A DNA stretch of 64,000 bases, from contig NW_027478883.1 of the NCBI RefSeq assembly GCF_051014685.1, forward strand, positions 186,001-250,000, read 5' to 3'. The stretch is from Ptiloglossa arizonensis. Its lineage: Eukaryota; Arthropoda; Insecta; Hymenoptera; Colletidae. Numbering within the stretch: the first letter of the stretch is position 1; each line of letters opens with the position of its first letter. Positions 49,001 through 62,950 of the stretch are shown here, piece by piece. The position numbers and the translations under genes were made by a program. The notes under the pieces are model-generated. The model saw nothing but the letters and a program-made list of their open reading frames with translations, did not search any database and was not told the origin of the DNA.

Positions 49001-51425
49001 CCGCTCTAGTTATTTGTTTGGAGCATCAGAACTGCGACAATTTTGAGTTTCTCAAGCGTTTCTTACCTCCAAACTGCCATATCTCGCGTACGGATTGACC
49101 AATCCGCAAAATTTCTGTTGCATCTGAAAGTAGAAACTCGCCCGATTACAACGGTATGCGTACTTTTCTCCTAGGCCGTTCTAGTTATTCGTTGCGAGCA
49201 TCAGAACTGCGAAAATTTTGAGTTTCTCAAGCGTTTCTTACCTCCAAACTGCCACATCTCGCGAACGGATTGACCAATCCGCAAAATTTCTGTTGCATCT
49301 GAAAGTAGAAACTCGCCCGATAACAACGGTATTAATACTTTTTCCCTAGGCCGTACTAGTTACTCGTTTCGAGCATCAGAACTGCGAACATTTTGAGTTT
49401 CTCAAGCGTTTCTTACTTCCAAACTGCCATATCTCGCGAACGGATTGACCAATCCGCAAAATTTCTATTGCATCTGATAGTAGAAACTCGCCCGATTACA
49501 ACGGTATGCGTACTTTTCCCCTAGGCCGTTCTAGTTATTCATTTCGAGCATCAGAACTGCGAAAATTTTGAGTTTCTCAAGCGTTTCTTACCTCCAAACT
49601 GCCACATCTCGCGAACGGATTGACCAATCCGCAAAATTTCTGTTGCATCTGAAAGTAGAAACTCGCCCAAGTACAACGGTATGTGTAGTTTTCCCCTAGG
49701 CCATTCTAGTTATTCGTTTCGAGCATCAAAACTGCGAAAATTTTGAGTTTCTCAAGCGTTTCTTACCTCCAAACTGCCATATCTCGCGAACGGATTGACC
49801 AGTCCGCAAAGTTTCTGTTGCATCTGAAAGTAGAAACTCGCCCGATTACAACGGTATGCGTACTTTTCTCCTAGGCCGGTTCTAGTTATTCGTTTCGAGC
49901 ATCAGAACTGCGAAAATTTTGAGTTTCTCAAGCGTTTCTTACCTCCAAACTGCCACATCTCGCGAACGGATTGACCAATCCGCAAAATTTCTGTTGCATC
50001 TGAAAGTAGAAACTCGCCCGATAACAACGGTATGTATACTTTTCCCCTAGGCCGTACTAGTTACTCGTTTCGAGCATCAGAACTGCGAAAATTTTGGGTT
50101 TCTCAAGCGTTTCTTACTTCCAAACTGCCATATCTCGCGAACGGATGGACCAATCCGCATAATTTCTGTTGCATCTGAAAGTAGAAACTCGCCCGATTAC
50201 AACGGTATGCGTACTTTTCCCCTAGGCCGTTTTAGTTATTCATTTCGAGCATCAGAACTGCGAAAATTTTGAGTTTCTCAAGCGTTTCTTACCTCCAAAC
50301 TGCCATATCTCGCGAACGGATTGACCAATCCGCAAAATTTCTGTTGCATCTGAATGTAGAAACTCGCCCGATTACAACGGTATGCGTACTTTTCCCCCAG
50401 GCCGTTCTAGTTATTCATTTCGAGCATCAGAACTGCGAACATTTTGAGTTTCTCAAGCGTTTCTTACCTCCAAACTGCCATATCTCGCGAACGGATTGAC
50501 CAATCCGCAAAATTTCTGTTGCATCTGAATGTAGAAACTCGCCCGATTACAACGGTATGCGTACTTTTCCCCTAGGCCGTTCTAGTTATGCTTGTCGAGC
50601 ATCAGAACTCTGAAAATTTTGAGTTTCTCAAGCGTTTCTTACCTCCAAACTGCCATATCTAGCGAACGGATTGACCAGTCCGCAAAATTTCTGTTTCATC
50701 TGAAAGTAGAAACTCGCCCAAATACAACGGTATGTGTAGTTTTCCCCTAGGCCATTCTAGTTATTCGTTTCGAGCATCAAAACTGCGAAAATTTTGAGTT
50801 TCTCAAGCGTTTCTTACCTCCAAACTGCCATATCTCGCGAACGGATTGACCAATCCGCAAAATTTCTGTTGCATCTGAATGTAGAAACTCGCCCGATTAC
50901 AACGGTATGCGTACTTTTCCCCTAGGCCGTTCTAGTTATTCATTTCGAGCATCAGAACTGCGAACATTTTGAGTTTCTCAAGCGTTTCTTACCTCCAAAC
51001 TGCCATATCTCGCGAACGGATTGACCAATCCGCAAAATTTCTGTTGCATCTGAATGTAGAAACTCGCCCGATTACAACGGTATGCGTACTTTTCCCCTAG
51101 GCCGTTCTAGTTATGCTTGTCGAGCATCAGAACTCTGAAAATTTTGAGTTTCTCAAGCGTTTCTTACCTCCAAACTGCCATATCTAGCGAACGGATTGAC
51201 CAGTCCGCAAAATTTCTGTTGCATCTGAATGTAGAAACTCGCCCGATTACAACGGTATGCGTACTTTTCCCCTAGGCCGTTCTAGTTATACATTTCGAGC
51301 ATCAGAACTGCGAACATTTTGAGTTTCTCAAGCGTTTCTTACCTCCAAACTGCCATATCTCGCGAACGGATTGACCAATCCGCAAAATTTCTGTTGCATC
51401 TGAATGTAGAAACTCGCCCGATTAC
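49000..51425 (+). repeat. Mosaic with a 3-monomer (525 bp) period
   Basis: From 50.2 kb, monomers with TCTGAATGTAG, TTCATTTCGAGC/GCGAACATTTTG and AGAACTCTG/TATCTAGCGAACGG alternate. The last type recurs at 50606 and 51131, 525 bases apart. A 176-bp monomer with GGCCGGTTCTAG occurs near 49875, an earlier relative of the tag used by the 16-mer block. Private changes include TTATTTGTTTGG near 49010, ATTTTGGGTTTC near 50095 and CCCCCAGG near 50395. Confidence 0.78.
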
Positions 51426-54225
51426 AACGGTATGCGTACTTTTCCCCTAGGCCGTTCTAGTTATGCTTGTCGAGCCTCAGACCTGCGAAAATTTTGAGTT
51501 TCTCAAGCGTTTCTTACCTCCAAACTGCCATATCTCGCGAACGGATTGACCAATCCGCAAAATTTCTGTTGCATCTGAAAGTAGAAACTCGCCCGATTAC
51601 AACGGTATGCGTACTTTTCTCCTAGGCCGGTTCTAGTTATTCGTTTCGAGCATCAGAACTGCGAAAATTTTGAGTTTCTCAAGCGTTTTTTACCTCCAAA
51701 CTGCCACATCTCGCGAACGGATTGACCAATCCGCAAAATTTCTGTTGCATCTGAAAGTAGAAACGCGCCCGATAACAACGGTATGTATACTTTTCCCCTA
51801 GGCCGTACTAGTTACTCGTTTCGAGCATCAGAACTGCGAAAATTTTGAGTTTCTCAAGCGTTTCTTACTTCCAAACTGCCATATCTCGCGAACGGATGGA
51901 CCAATCCGCATAATTTCTGTTGCATCTGAAAGTAGAAACTCGCCCGATTACAACGGTATGCGTACTTTTCCCCTAGGGCGTTCTAGTTATTCATTTCGAG
52001 CATCAGAACTGCGAAAATTTTGAGTTTCTCAAGCGTTTCTTACCTCCAAACTGCCATATCTCGCGAACGGATTGACCAATCCGCAAAATTTCTGTTGCAT
52101 CTGAATGTAGAAACTCGCCCGATTACAACGGTATGCGTACTTTTCCCCTAGGCCGTTCTAGTTATTCATTTCGAGCATCAGAACTGCGAACATTTTGAGT
52201 TTCTCAAGCGTTTCTTACCTCCAAACTGCCATATCTCGCGAACGGATTGACCAATCCGCAAAATTTCTGTTGCATCTGAATGTAGAAACTCGCCCGATTA
52301 CAACGGTATGCGTACTTTTCCCCTAGGCCGTTCTAGTTATGCTTGTCGAGCCTCAGACCTGCGAAAATTTTGAGTTTCTCAAGCGTTTCTTACCTCCAAA
52401 CTGCCATATCTCGCGAACGGATTGACCAATCCGCAAAATTTCTGTTGCATCTGAAAGTAGAAACACGCCCGATAACAACGGTATTTATACTTTTCGCCTA
52501 GGCCGTACTAGTTACTCGTTTCGAGCATCAGAACTGCGAAAATTTTGAGTTTCTCAAGCGTTTCTTACCTCCAAACTGCCATATCTCGCGAACGGATTGA
52601 CCGATCCGCAAAATTTCTGTTGCATCTGAAAGTAGAAACTCGCCCAAATACAACGGTATGTGTAGTTTTCCCCTAGGCCAATCTAGTTATTCGTTTCGAG
52701 CATCAGAACTGCGAAAATTTTGAGTTTCTCAAGCGTTTCTTACCTCCAAACTGCCATATCTCGCGAACGGATTGACGAATCCACAAAATTTCTATTGCAC
52801 CAGAAAGTAGGAACTCGCCCGATTACAACGGTATGCGTACTTTTCCCCTAGACCGTTCTAGTTATTCATTTCGAGCATCAGAACTGCGAAAATTTTGAGT
52901 TTCTCAAGCGTTTCTTACCTCCAAACTGCCATATCTCGCGAACGGATTGACCAATACGCAAAATTTCTGTTGCATCTGAAAGTAGATACTCGCCCGATTA
53001 CATCGGTGTGCGTACTTTTCCCCTACGCCGTTCTAGTTATGCTTGTCGAGCATCAGAACTGCGAAAATTTTGAGTTTCTCAAGCGTTTCTTACCTCCAAA
53101 CTGCCATATCTCGCGAACGGATTGACCAATCCGCAAAATTTCTGTTGCATCTGAAAGTAGAAACTCGCCCGATTACAACGGTATGCGTACTTTTCTCCTA
53201 GGCCATTCTAGTTATGCGTTGCGAGCATCAGAACTGCGAAAATTTTGAGTTTCTCAAGCGTTTCTTACCTCCAAACTGCCACATCTCGCGAACGGATTGA
53301 CCAATCCGCAAAATTTCTGTTGCATCTGAAAGTAGAAAATCGCCCGATAACAACGGTATATATACTTTTCCCCTAGGCCGTACTAGTTACTCGTTTCGAG
53401 CATCAGAACTGCGAAAATTTTGTGTTCCTCAAGCGTTTCTTACATCCAAACTGCCATATCTGGCGAACGGATGGACCAATCCGCATAATTTCTGTTGCAT
53501 CTGAAAGTAGAAACTCGCCCGATTACAACGGTATGCGTACTTTTCCCCTAGGCCGTTCTAGTTATGCTTGTCGAGCATCAGAACTGCGAAAATTTTGAGT
53601 TTCTCAAGCGTTTCTTACCTCCAAACTGCCATATCTCGCGAACGGATTGACCAATCCGCAAAATTTCTGTTGCATCTGAAAGTAGATACTCGCCCGATTA
53701 CAACGGTGTGCGTACTTTTCCCCTAGGCCGTTCTAGTTATTCATTTCGAGCATCAGAACTGCGAACATTTTGAGTTTCTCAAGCGTTTCTTACCTCCAAA
53801 CTGCCATATCTCGCGAACGGATTGACCAATCCGCAAAATTTCTGTTGCATCTGAATGTAGAAACTCGCCCGATTACAACGGTATGCGTACTTTTCCCCTA
53901 GGCCGTTCTAGTTATGCTTGTCGAGCCTCAGACCTGCGAAAATTTTGAGTTTCTCAAGCGTTTCTTACCTCCAAACTGCCATATCTCGCGAACGGATTGA
54001 CCAATCCGCAAAATTTCTGTTGCATCTGAAAGTAGAAACACGCCCGATAACAACGGTATTTATACTTTTCGCCTAGGCCGTACTAGTTACTCGTTTCGAG
54101 CATCAGAACTGCGAAAATTTTGAGTTTCTCAAGCGTTTCTTACCTCCAAACTGCCATATCTCGCGAACGGAATGACCGATCCGCAAAATTTCTGTTGCAT
54201 CTGAAAGTAGAAACTCGCCCAAATA
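51426..54225 (+). repeat. 16-monomer HOR copy 1 (2801-bp period)
   Basis: The unit is 16 monomers plus one base, because one monomer carries an extra G in GGCCGGTTCTAG (51626, 54427), making it 176 bp. Ordered marks are CTCAGACCTGCG, GGCCGGTTCTAG, CGTTTTTTACC, CCTAGGGCGTTC, GAATGTAG, GCGAACATTTTG, GTATTTATAC with TTCGCCTAGG, GGCCAATCTAG, CCTAGACCG, ACATCGGTGTGCG, CCTACGCCG, TTATGCGTTGCG, GTATATATAC and TTTGTGTTCCTC with ATCTGGCGAACGG. Part of the unit is itself repeated inside at 1575 bases (about 52.16-52.6 and 53.73-54.2 kb). Confidence 0.93.
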
Positions 54226-57025
54226 CAACGGTATGCGTACTTTTCCCCTAGGCCGTTCTAGTTATGCTTGTCGAGCCTCAGACCTGCGAAAATTTTGAGT
54301 TTCTCAAGCGTTTCTTACCTCCAAACTGCCATATCTCGCGAACGGATTGACCAATCCGCAAAATTTCTGTTGCATCTGAAAGTAGAAACTCGCCCGATTA
54401 CAACGGTATGCGTACTTTTCTCCTAGGCCGGTTCTAGTTATTCGTTTCGAGCATCAGAACTGCGAAAATTTTGAGTTTCTCAAGCGTTTTTTACCTCCAA
54501 ACTGCCACATCTCGCGAACGGATTGACCAATCCGCAAAATTTCTGTTGCATCTGAAAGTAGAAACGCGCCCGATAACAACGGTATGTATACTTTTCCCCT
54601 AGGCCGTACTAGTTACTCGTTTCGAGCATCAGAACTGCGAAAATTTTGAGTTTCTCAAGCGTTTCTTACTTCCAAACTGCCATATCTCGCGAACGGATGG
54701 ACCAATCCGCATAATTTCTGTTGCATCTGAAAGTAGAAACTCGCCCGATTACAACGGTATGCGTACTTTTCCCCTAGGGCGTTCTAGTTATTCATTTCGA
54801 GCATCAGAACTGCGAAAATTTTGAGTTTCTCAAGCGTTTCTTACCTCCAAACTGCCATATCTCGCGAACGGATTGACCAATCCGCAAAATTTCTGTTGCA
54901 TCTGAATGTAGAAACTCGCCCGATTACAACGGTATGCGTACTTTTCCCCTAGGCCGTTCTAGTTATTCATTTCGAGCATCAGAACTGCGAACATTTTGAG
55001 TTTCTCAAGCGTTTCTTACCTCCAAACTGCCATATCTCGCGAACGGATTGACCAATCCGCAAAATTTCTGTTGCATCTGAATGTAGAAACTCGCCCGATT
55101 ACAACGGTATGCGTACTTTTCCCCTAGGCCGTTCTAGTTATGCTTGTCGAGCCTCAGACCTGCGAAAATTTTGAGTTTCTCAAGCGTTTCTTACCTCCAA
55201 ACTGCCATATCTCGCGAACGGATTGACCAATCCGCAAAATTTCTGTTGCATCTGAAAGTAGAAACACGCCCGATAACAACGGTATTTATACTTTTCGCCT
55301 AGGCCGTACTAGTTACTCGTTTCGAGCATCAGAACTGCGAAAATTTTGAGTTTCTCAAGCGTTTCTTACCTCCAAACTGCCATATCTCGCGAACGGATTG
55401 ACCGATCCGCAAAATTTCTGTTGCATCTGAAAGTAGAAACTCGCCCAAATACAACGGTATGTGTAGTTTTCCCCTAGGCCAATCTAGTTATTCGTTTCGA
55501 GCATCAGAACTGCGAAAATTTTGAGTTTCTCAAGCGTTTCTTACCTCCAAACTGCCATATCTCGCGAACGGATTGACGAATCCACAAAATTTCTATTGCA
55601 CCAGAAAGTAGGAACTCGCCCGATTACAACGGTATGCGTACTTTTCCCCTAGACCGTTCTAGTTATTCATTTCGAGCATCAGAACTGCGAAAATTTTGAG
55701 TTTCTCAAGCGTTTCTTACCTCCAAACTGCCATATCTCGCGAACGGATTGACCAATACGCAAAATTTCTGTTGCATCTGAAAGTAGATACTCGCCCGATT
55801 ACATCGGTGTGCGTACTTTTCCCCTACGCCGTTCTAGTTATGCTTGTCGAGCATCAGAACTGCGAAAATTTTGAGTTTCTCAAGCGTTTCTTACCTCCAA
55901 ACTGCCATATCTCGCGAACGGATTGACCAATCCGCAAAATTTCTGTTGCATCTGAAAGTAGAAACTCGCCCGATTACAACGGTATGCGTACTTTTCTCCT
56001 AGGCCATTCTAGTTATGCGTTGCGAGCATCAGAACTGCGAAAATTTTGAGTTTCTCAAGCGTTTCTTACCTCCAAACTGCCACATCTCGCGAACGGATTG
56101 ACCAATCCGCAAAATTTCTGTTGCATCTGAAAGTAGAAACTCGCCCGATAACAACGGTATATATACTTTTCCCCTAGGCCGTACTAGTTACTCGTTTCGA
56201 GCATCAGAACTGCGAAAATTTTGTGTTCCTCAAGCGTTTCTTACATCCAAACTGCCATATCTGGCGAACGGATGGACCAATCCGCATAATTTCTGTTGCA
56301 TCTGAAAGTAGAAACTCGCCCGATTACAACGGTATGCGTACTTTTCCCCTAGGCCGTTCTAGTTATGCTTGTCGAGCATCAGAACTGCGAAAATTTTGAG
56401 TTTCTCAAGCGTTTCTTACCTCCAAACTGCCATATCTCGCGAACGGATTGACCAATCCGCAAAATTTCTGTTGCATCTGAAAGTAGATACTCGCCCGATT
56501 ACAACGGTGTGCGTACTTTTCCCCTAGGCCGTTCTAGTTATTCATTTCGAGCATCAGAACTGCGAACATTTTGAGTTTCTCAAGCGTTTCTTACCTCCAA
56601 ACTGCCATATCTCGCGAACGGATTGACCAATCCGCAAAATTTCTGTTGCATCTGAATGTAGAAACTCGCCCGATTACAACGGTATGCGTACTTTTCCCCT
56701 AGGCCGTTCTAGTTATGCTTGTCGAGCCTCAGACCTGCGAAAATTTTGAGTTTCTCAAGCGTTTCTTACCTCCAAACTGCCATATCTCGCGAACGGATTG
56801 ACCAATCCGCAAAATTTCTGTTGCATCTGAAAGTAGAAACACGCCCGATAACAACGGTATTTATACTTTTCGCCTAGGCCGTACTAGTTACTCGTTTCGA
56901 GCATCAGAACTGCGAAAATTTTGAGTTTCTCAAGCGTTTCTTACCTCCAAACTGCCATATCTCGCGAACGGAATGACCGATCCGCAAAATTTCTGTTGCA
57001 TCTGAAAGTAGAAACTCGCCCAAAT
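54226..57025 (+). repeat. 16-monomer HOR copy 2 (2801-bp period)
   Basis: This repeats copy 1 at a constant 2801-base offset with very few differences, such as GAAACTCGCCC at 56147 against GAAAATCGCCC at 53336. The junction between copies lies just before 54226, where a CCCAAATAC monomer runs directly into ATGCGTACTTTTCC and the CTCAGACCTG monomer. That is a hybrid of the last and first monomers. Confidence 0.93.
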
Positions 57026-58650
57026 ACAACGGTATGTGTAGTTTTCCCCTAGGCCATTCTAGTTATTCGTTTCGAGCATCAGAACTGCGAAAATTTTGAG
57101 TTTCTCAAGCGTTTCTTACCTCCAAACTGCCATATCTCGCGAACGGATTGACGAATCCACAAAATTTCTATTGCACCAGAAAGTAGGAACTCGCCCGATT
57201 ACAACGGTATGCGTACTTTTCCCCTAGGCCGTTCTAGTTATTCATTTCGAGCATCAGAACTGCGAAAATTTTGAGTTTCTCAAGCGTTTCTTACCTCCAA
57301 ACTGCCATATCTCGCGAACGGATTGACCAATACGCAAAATTTCTGTTGCATCTGAAAGTAGATACTCGCCCGATTACATCGGTGTGCGTACTTTTCCCCT
57401 ACGCCGTTCTAGTTATGCTTGTCGAGCATCAGAACTGCGAAAATTTTGAGTTTCTCAAGCGTTTCTTACCTCCAAACTGCCATATCTCGCGAACGGATTG
57501 ACCAATCCGCAAAATTTCTGTTGCATCTGAAAGTAGAAGCTCGCCCGATTACAACGGTATGCGTACTTTTCTCCTAGGCCATTCTAGTTATGCGTTGCGA
57601 GCATCAGAACTGCGAAAATTTTGAGTTTCTCAAGCGTTTCTTACCTCCAAACTGCCACATCTCGCGAACGGATTGACCAATCCGCAAAATTTCTGTTGCA
57701 TCTGAAAGTAGAAACTCGCCCGATAACAACGGTATATATACTTTTCCCCTAGGCCGTACTAGTTACTCGTTTCGAGCATCAGAACTGCGAAAATTTTGTG
57801 TTTCTCAAGCGTTTCTTACATCCAAACTGCCATATCTGGCGAACGGATGGACCAATCCGCATAATTTCTGTTGCATCTGAAAGTAGAAACTCGCCCGATT
57901 ACAACGGTATGCGTACTTTTCCCCTAGGCCGTTCTAGTTATGCTTGTCGAGCATCAGAACTGCGAAAATTTTGAGTTTCTCAAGCGTTTCTTACCTCCAA
58001 ACTGCCATATCTCGCGAACGGATTGACCAATCCGCAAAATTTCTGTTGCATCTGAAAGTAGATACTCGCCCGATTACAACGGTGTGCGTACTTTTCCCCT
58101 AGGCCGTTCTAGTTATGCTTGTCGAGCATCAGAACTGCGAAAATTTTGAGTTTCTCAAGCGTTTCTTACCTCCAAACTGCCATATCTCGCGAACGGATTG
58201 ACCAATCCGCAAAATTTCTGTTGCATCTGAAAGTAGAAACTCGCCCGATTACAACGGTATGCGTACTTTTCTCCTAGGCCATTCTAGTTATGCGTTGCGA
58301 GCATCAGAACTGCGAAAATTTTGAGTTTCTCAAGCGTTTCTTACCTCCAAACTGCCACATCTCGCGAACGGATTGACCAATCCGCAAAATTTCTGTTGCA
58401 TCTGAAAGTAGAAACTCGCCCGATAACAACGGTATGTATACTTTTCCCCTAGGCCGTACTAGTTACTCGTTTCGAGCATCAGAACTGCGAAAATTTTGTG
58501 TTTCTCAAGCGTTTCTTACATCCAAACTGCCATATCTGGCGAACGGATGGACCAATCCGCATAATTTCTGTTGCATCTGAAAGTAGAAACTCGCCCGATT
58601 ACAACGGTATGCGTACTTTTCCTCTAGGCCGTTCTAGTTATGCTTGTCGA
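57026..58650 (+). repeat. Shortened third copy with nested 4-monomer duplication
   Basis: From about 57026 the sequence matches 55450 onward at 1575 bases (nine monomers) up to about 58100. It then jumps back and repeats the CTTGTCGAGC, TTATGCGTTGCG, CCGTACTAG, ATCTGGCGAACGG run at a 700-base offset (ATCTGGCG near 57834 and 58534). Two nested unequal events explain this. The TTTGTGTTTCTC form here differs from TTTGTGTTCCTC in copies 1 and 2. Confidence 0.88.
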
Positions 58651-61600
58651 GCATCAGAAGTGCGAAAATTTTGAGTTTCTCAAGCGTTTCTCACCTCCAA
58701 ACTACCATATCTCGCGAACGGATTGACCAATCCGCAAAATTTCTGTTGCATCTGAATGTAGAAACACGCCCAAATACAACGGTATGTGTAGTTTTCCCCT
58801 AGGCCATTCCAGTTATTCGTTTCGAGCATCAAAACTGCGAAAATTTTGAGTTTCTCATGCGTTTCTTACCTCCAAACTGCCATATCTCGCGAACGGATTG
58901 ACCAATCCGCAAAATATCTGTTGCATCTGAAAGTAGAAACTCGCCCGATTACAACGGTATGCGTACTTTTCGCCTAGGCCGTTCTAGTTATTCATTTCGA
59001 GCATCAGAACTGCGAAAATTTTGAGTTTCTCAAGCGTTTCTTACCTCCAAACTGCCATATCTAGCGAACGGATTGACCAATCCGCAAAATTTCTGTTGCA
59101 TCTGAAAGTAGAAACTCGCCCGATTACAACGGTATGCGTACTTTTCTCCTAGGCCGTTCTAGTTATTCGTTGCGAGCATCGGAACTGCGAAAATTTTGAG
59201 TTTCTCAAGCGTTTCTTACCTCCAAACTGCCACATCTCGCGAACGGATTGACCAATCCGCAAAATTTGTGTTGCATCTGAAAGTAGAAACTCGCCCGATA
59301 ACAACGGTATGTATACTTTTCGCCTAGGCCGTACTAGTTACTCGTTTCGAGGATCAGAACTGCGAAACTTTTGAGTTTCTCAAGCGTTTCTTACATCCAA
59401 ACTGCCATATCTCGCGAACGGATTGACCAATCCGCAAAATTTCTGTTGCACCTGATAGTAGAAACTCGCCCGATTACAACGGTATGCGTACTTTTCCCCT
59501 AGGCCGTTCTAGTTATTCATTTCGAGCATCAGAACTGCGAAAATTTTGAGTTTCTCAAGCGTTTCTTACCTCCAAACTGCCATATCTCGCGAACGGATTG
59601 ACCAATCCGCAAAATTTCTGTTGCACCTGATAGTAGAAACTCGCCCGATTACAACGGTATGCGTACTTTTCCCCTAGGCCGTTCTAGTTATGCTTGTCGA
59701 GCATCAGAACTCTGAAAATTTTGAGTTTCTCAAGCGTTTCTTACCTCCAAACTGCCATATCTAGCGAACGGATTGACCAATCCGCAAAATTTCTGTTGCA
59801 TCTGAAAGTAGAAACTCGCCCGATTACAACGGTATGCGTACTTTTCCCCTAGGCCGTTCTAGTTATGCTTGTCGAGCATCAGAACTCTGAAAATTTTGAG
59901 TTTCTCAAGCGTTTCTTACCTTCAAACTGCCATATCTAGCGAACGGATTGACCAATCCGCAAAATTTCTGTTGCATCTGAAAGTAGAAACTCGCCCGATT
60001 ACAACGGTATGCGTACTTTTCTCCTAGGCCGTTCTAGTTATTCGTTGCGAGCATCGGAACTGCGAAAATTTTGACTTTCTCACGCGTTTCTTACCTCCAA
60101 ACTGCCATATCTAGCGAACGGAATGACCAATCCGCAAAATTTCTGTTGCATCTGAAAGTAGAAACTCGCCCGATTACAACGGTATGCGTACTTTTCTCCT
60201 AGGCCGTTCTAGTTATTCGTTGCGAGCATCAGAACTGCGAAAATTTTGAGTTTCTCAAGCGTTTCTTACCTCCAAACTGCCATATCTCGAGAACGGATGG
60301 ACCAATCCGCATAATTTCTGTTGCATCTGAAAGCTGAAACTCGCCCGATTACAACGGTATGCGTACTTTTCCCCTAGGCCGTTCTAGTTATTCATTTCGA
60401 GCATCAGAACTGCGAAAATTTTGAGTTTCTCAAGCGTTTCTTACCTCCAAACTGCCATATCTCGCGAACGGATTCACTAATCCGCAAAATTTCTGTTGCA
60501 TCTGAAAGTAGAAACTCGCCCGATAACAACGGTATGTATACTTTTCCCCTAGGCCGTTCTAGTTATGCTTGTCGAGCATCAGAACTGCGAAAATTTTGAG
60601 TATCTCAAGCGTTTCTTACCTCCAAACTGCCTAATCTCGCGAACGGATTGACCAATCCGCAAAATTTCTGTTGCATCTGAAAGTAGAAACTCGCCCAAAT
60701 ACAACGGTATGTGTACTTTTCCCCTAGGCCATTCTAGTTATTCGTTTCGAGCATCAAAACTGCCAAAATTTTGAGTTTCTCAAGCGTTTCTTACCTCCAA
60801 ACTGCCATATCTCGCGAACGGATGGACCAATCCGCATAATCTCTGTTGCATCTGAAAGTAGAAACTCGCCCGATTGCAACGGTATGCGTACTTTTCCCCT
60901 AGGCCGTTCTAGTTATTCATTTCGAGCATCAAAACTGCGAAAATTTTGAGTTTCTCAAGCGTTTCTTACCTTCAAACTGCCATATCTCGCGAACGGATTG
61001 ACTAATCCGCAAAATTTTTGTTGCATCTGAAAGTAGAAACTCGCCCGATAACAACGGTATGTATACTTTTCCCCTAGGCCGTACTAGTTACTCGTTTCGA
61101 GCATCAGAACTGCGAAAATTTTGAGTTTCTCAAGCGTTTCTTACTTCCAAACTGCCATATCTCGCGAACGGATTGACCAATCCGCATAATTTCTATTGCA
61201 TCTGAAAGTAGAAACTCGCCCGATTACAACGGTATGCGTACTTTTCCCCTAGGCCGTTCTAGTTATGCTTGTCGAGCATCAGAAGTGCGAAAATTTTGAG
61301 TTTCTCAAGCGTTTCTTACATCCAAACTGCCATATTTCGCGAACGGATTGACAGATCCGCAAAATTTCTGTTGCATCTGAAAGTAGAACTCGCCCAAATA
61401 TAACGGTATGTGTAGTTTTCCCCTAGGCCATTCTAGTTATTCGTTTCGAGCATCAAAACTGCGAAAATTTTGAGTTTCTCATGCGTCTCTTACCTCCAAA
61501 CTGCCATATCTCGCGAACGGATTGACCAATCCGCAAAATTTCTGTTGCATCTGAAAGTAGAAACTCGCCCGATTCCAACGGTATGCGTACTTTTCCCCTA

Positions 61601-62100
61601 GGCCGTTCTAGTTATGCTTGTCGAGCATCAGAACTCTGAAAATTTTGAGTTTCTCAAGCGTTTCTTACCTCCAAACTGCCATATCTCGCGAACGGATTGA
61701 CCAATCCGCAAAATTTCTGTTGCATCTGAAAGTAGAAGCTCGCCCGATTACAACGGTATGCGTACCTTTCTCCTAGGCCGTTCTAGTTATTCGTTGCGAG
61801 CATCAGAACTGCGAAAATTTTGAGTTTCTCAAGCGTTTCTTACCTCCAAACTGCCACATCTCGCGAACGGATTGTCCAATCCGCAAAATTTCTATTGCCT
61901 CTGAAAGTAGAAACTCGCCCAAATACAACGGTATGTGTAGTTTTCCCCTAGGCCAGTCTAGTTATTCGTTTCGAGTATCAAAACTGCGAAAATTTTGAGT
62001 TTCTCAAGCGTTTCTTACCTCCAAACTGCCATATCTCGCGAACGGATTGACCAATCCGCAAAATTTCTGTTGCATCTGAAAGTAGAAACTCGCCCGATTA
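58651..62100 (+). repeat. Mosaic satellite segment
   Basis: Head-to-tail monomers of mixed type without a strong HOR, no gene. A TTGCACCTGATAG type occurs twice near 59447 and 59622, and an AGAACTCTG/TATCTAGCGAACGG pair near 59710-59945. Private changes are frequent: AACTACCATATC near 58700, AAATATCTG near 58915, GAGGATCAG near 59348, CTGCCTAATC near 60630, GATTGCAACGG near 60875, CATATTTCGCG near 61331 and GAGTATCAAAAC near 61975. Such scattered changes suggest less recent homogenisation than at 15-25 or 51-57 kb. Confidence 0.78.
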
Positions 62101-62950
62101 CAACGGTATGCGTACTTTTCTCCTAGGCCGTTCTAGTTATTCGTTTCGAGCATCAGAACTGCGAAAATTTTGAGTTGCTCAAGCGTTTCTTACGTACAAA
62201 GTGCCACATCACGCGAACGGATTGACCAATCCGCAAAATTTCTGTTGCATCTGAAAGTAGAAACTCGCCCAATTACAACGGTATGTGTAGTTTTCCCCTA
62301 GGCCGTTCTAGTTCTTCGTCTCGAGCATCAGAACTGCGAAAATTTTGAGGTTTTCAAGCGTTTCTTACCTCCAAACTGCCATATCTCGCGAACGGATTGA
62401 CCAATCCGCAAAATTTCTGTTGCATCTGATAGTAGAAACTCGCCCGATTACAACGGTATGCGTACTTTTCCCCTAGGCCGTTCTAGTTATTCATTTCGAG
62501 CATCAGAACTGCGAAAATTTTGAGTTTCTCAAGCGTTCCTTACCTCCAAACTGCCATATCTCGCGAACGGATTGACCAATCCGCAAAATTTCTGCTGCAT
62601 CTGATAGTAGAAACTCGCCCGATTACAACGGTATGTGTAGTTTTCCCCTAGGCCGTTCTAGTTATTCGTTTCGAGCATTAGAACTGTGAAAATTTTGAGT
62701 TTCTCAAGCGTTTCTTACCTCCAAACTGCCATATCTCGCGAACGGATTGACCAATCCGCAAAATTTCTGTTGCATCTGAAAGTAGAAACTCGCCCGATTA
62801 CAACGGTATGCGTACTTTTCCCCTAGGCCGTTCTAGTTATGCTTGTCGAGCATCAGAACCGCAAAAATTTTGAGTTTCTCAAGCGTTTCTTACCTCCAAA
62901 CAGCCATATCTCATGAACGGATTGACCAATCCGCAAAATTTCTTTTGTAT
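62101..62950 (+). repeat. Distant copy of the 47.9-48.6 kb block
   Basis: The order TTCTCCTAGG with GAGTTGCTC and CTTACGTACAAA, TTCTTCGTCTCGAGC, a TTCATTTCGAGC monomer, ATTAGAACTGTG, then AGAACCGCAAAAA with TCTCATGAACGG matches 47.94-48.6 kb with one extra monomer, about 81 monomers away. The rare pair AGAACCGCAAAAA plus TCATGA makes common origin clear. Confidence 0.85.
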
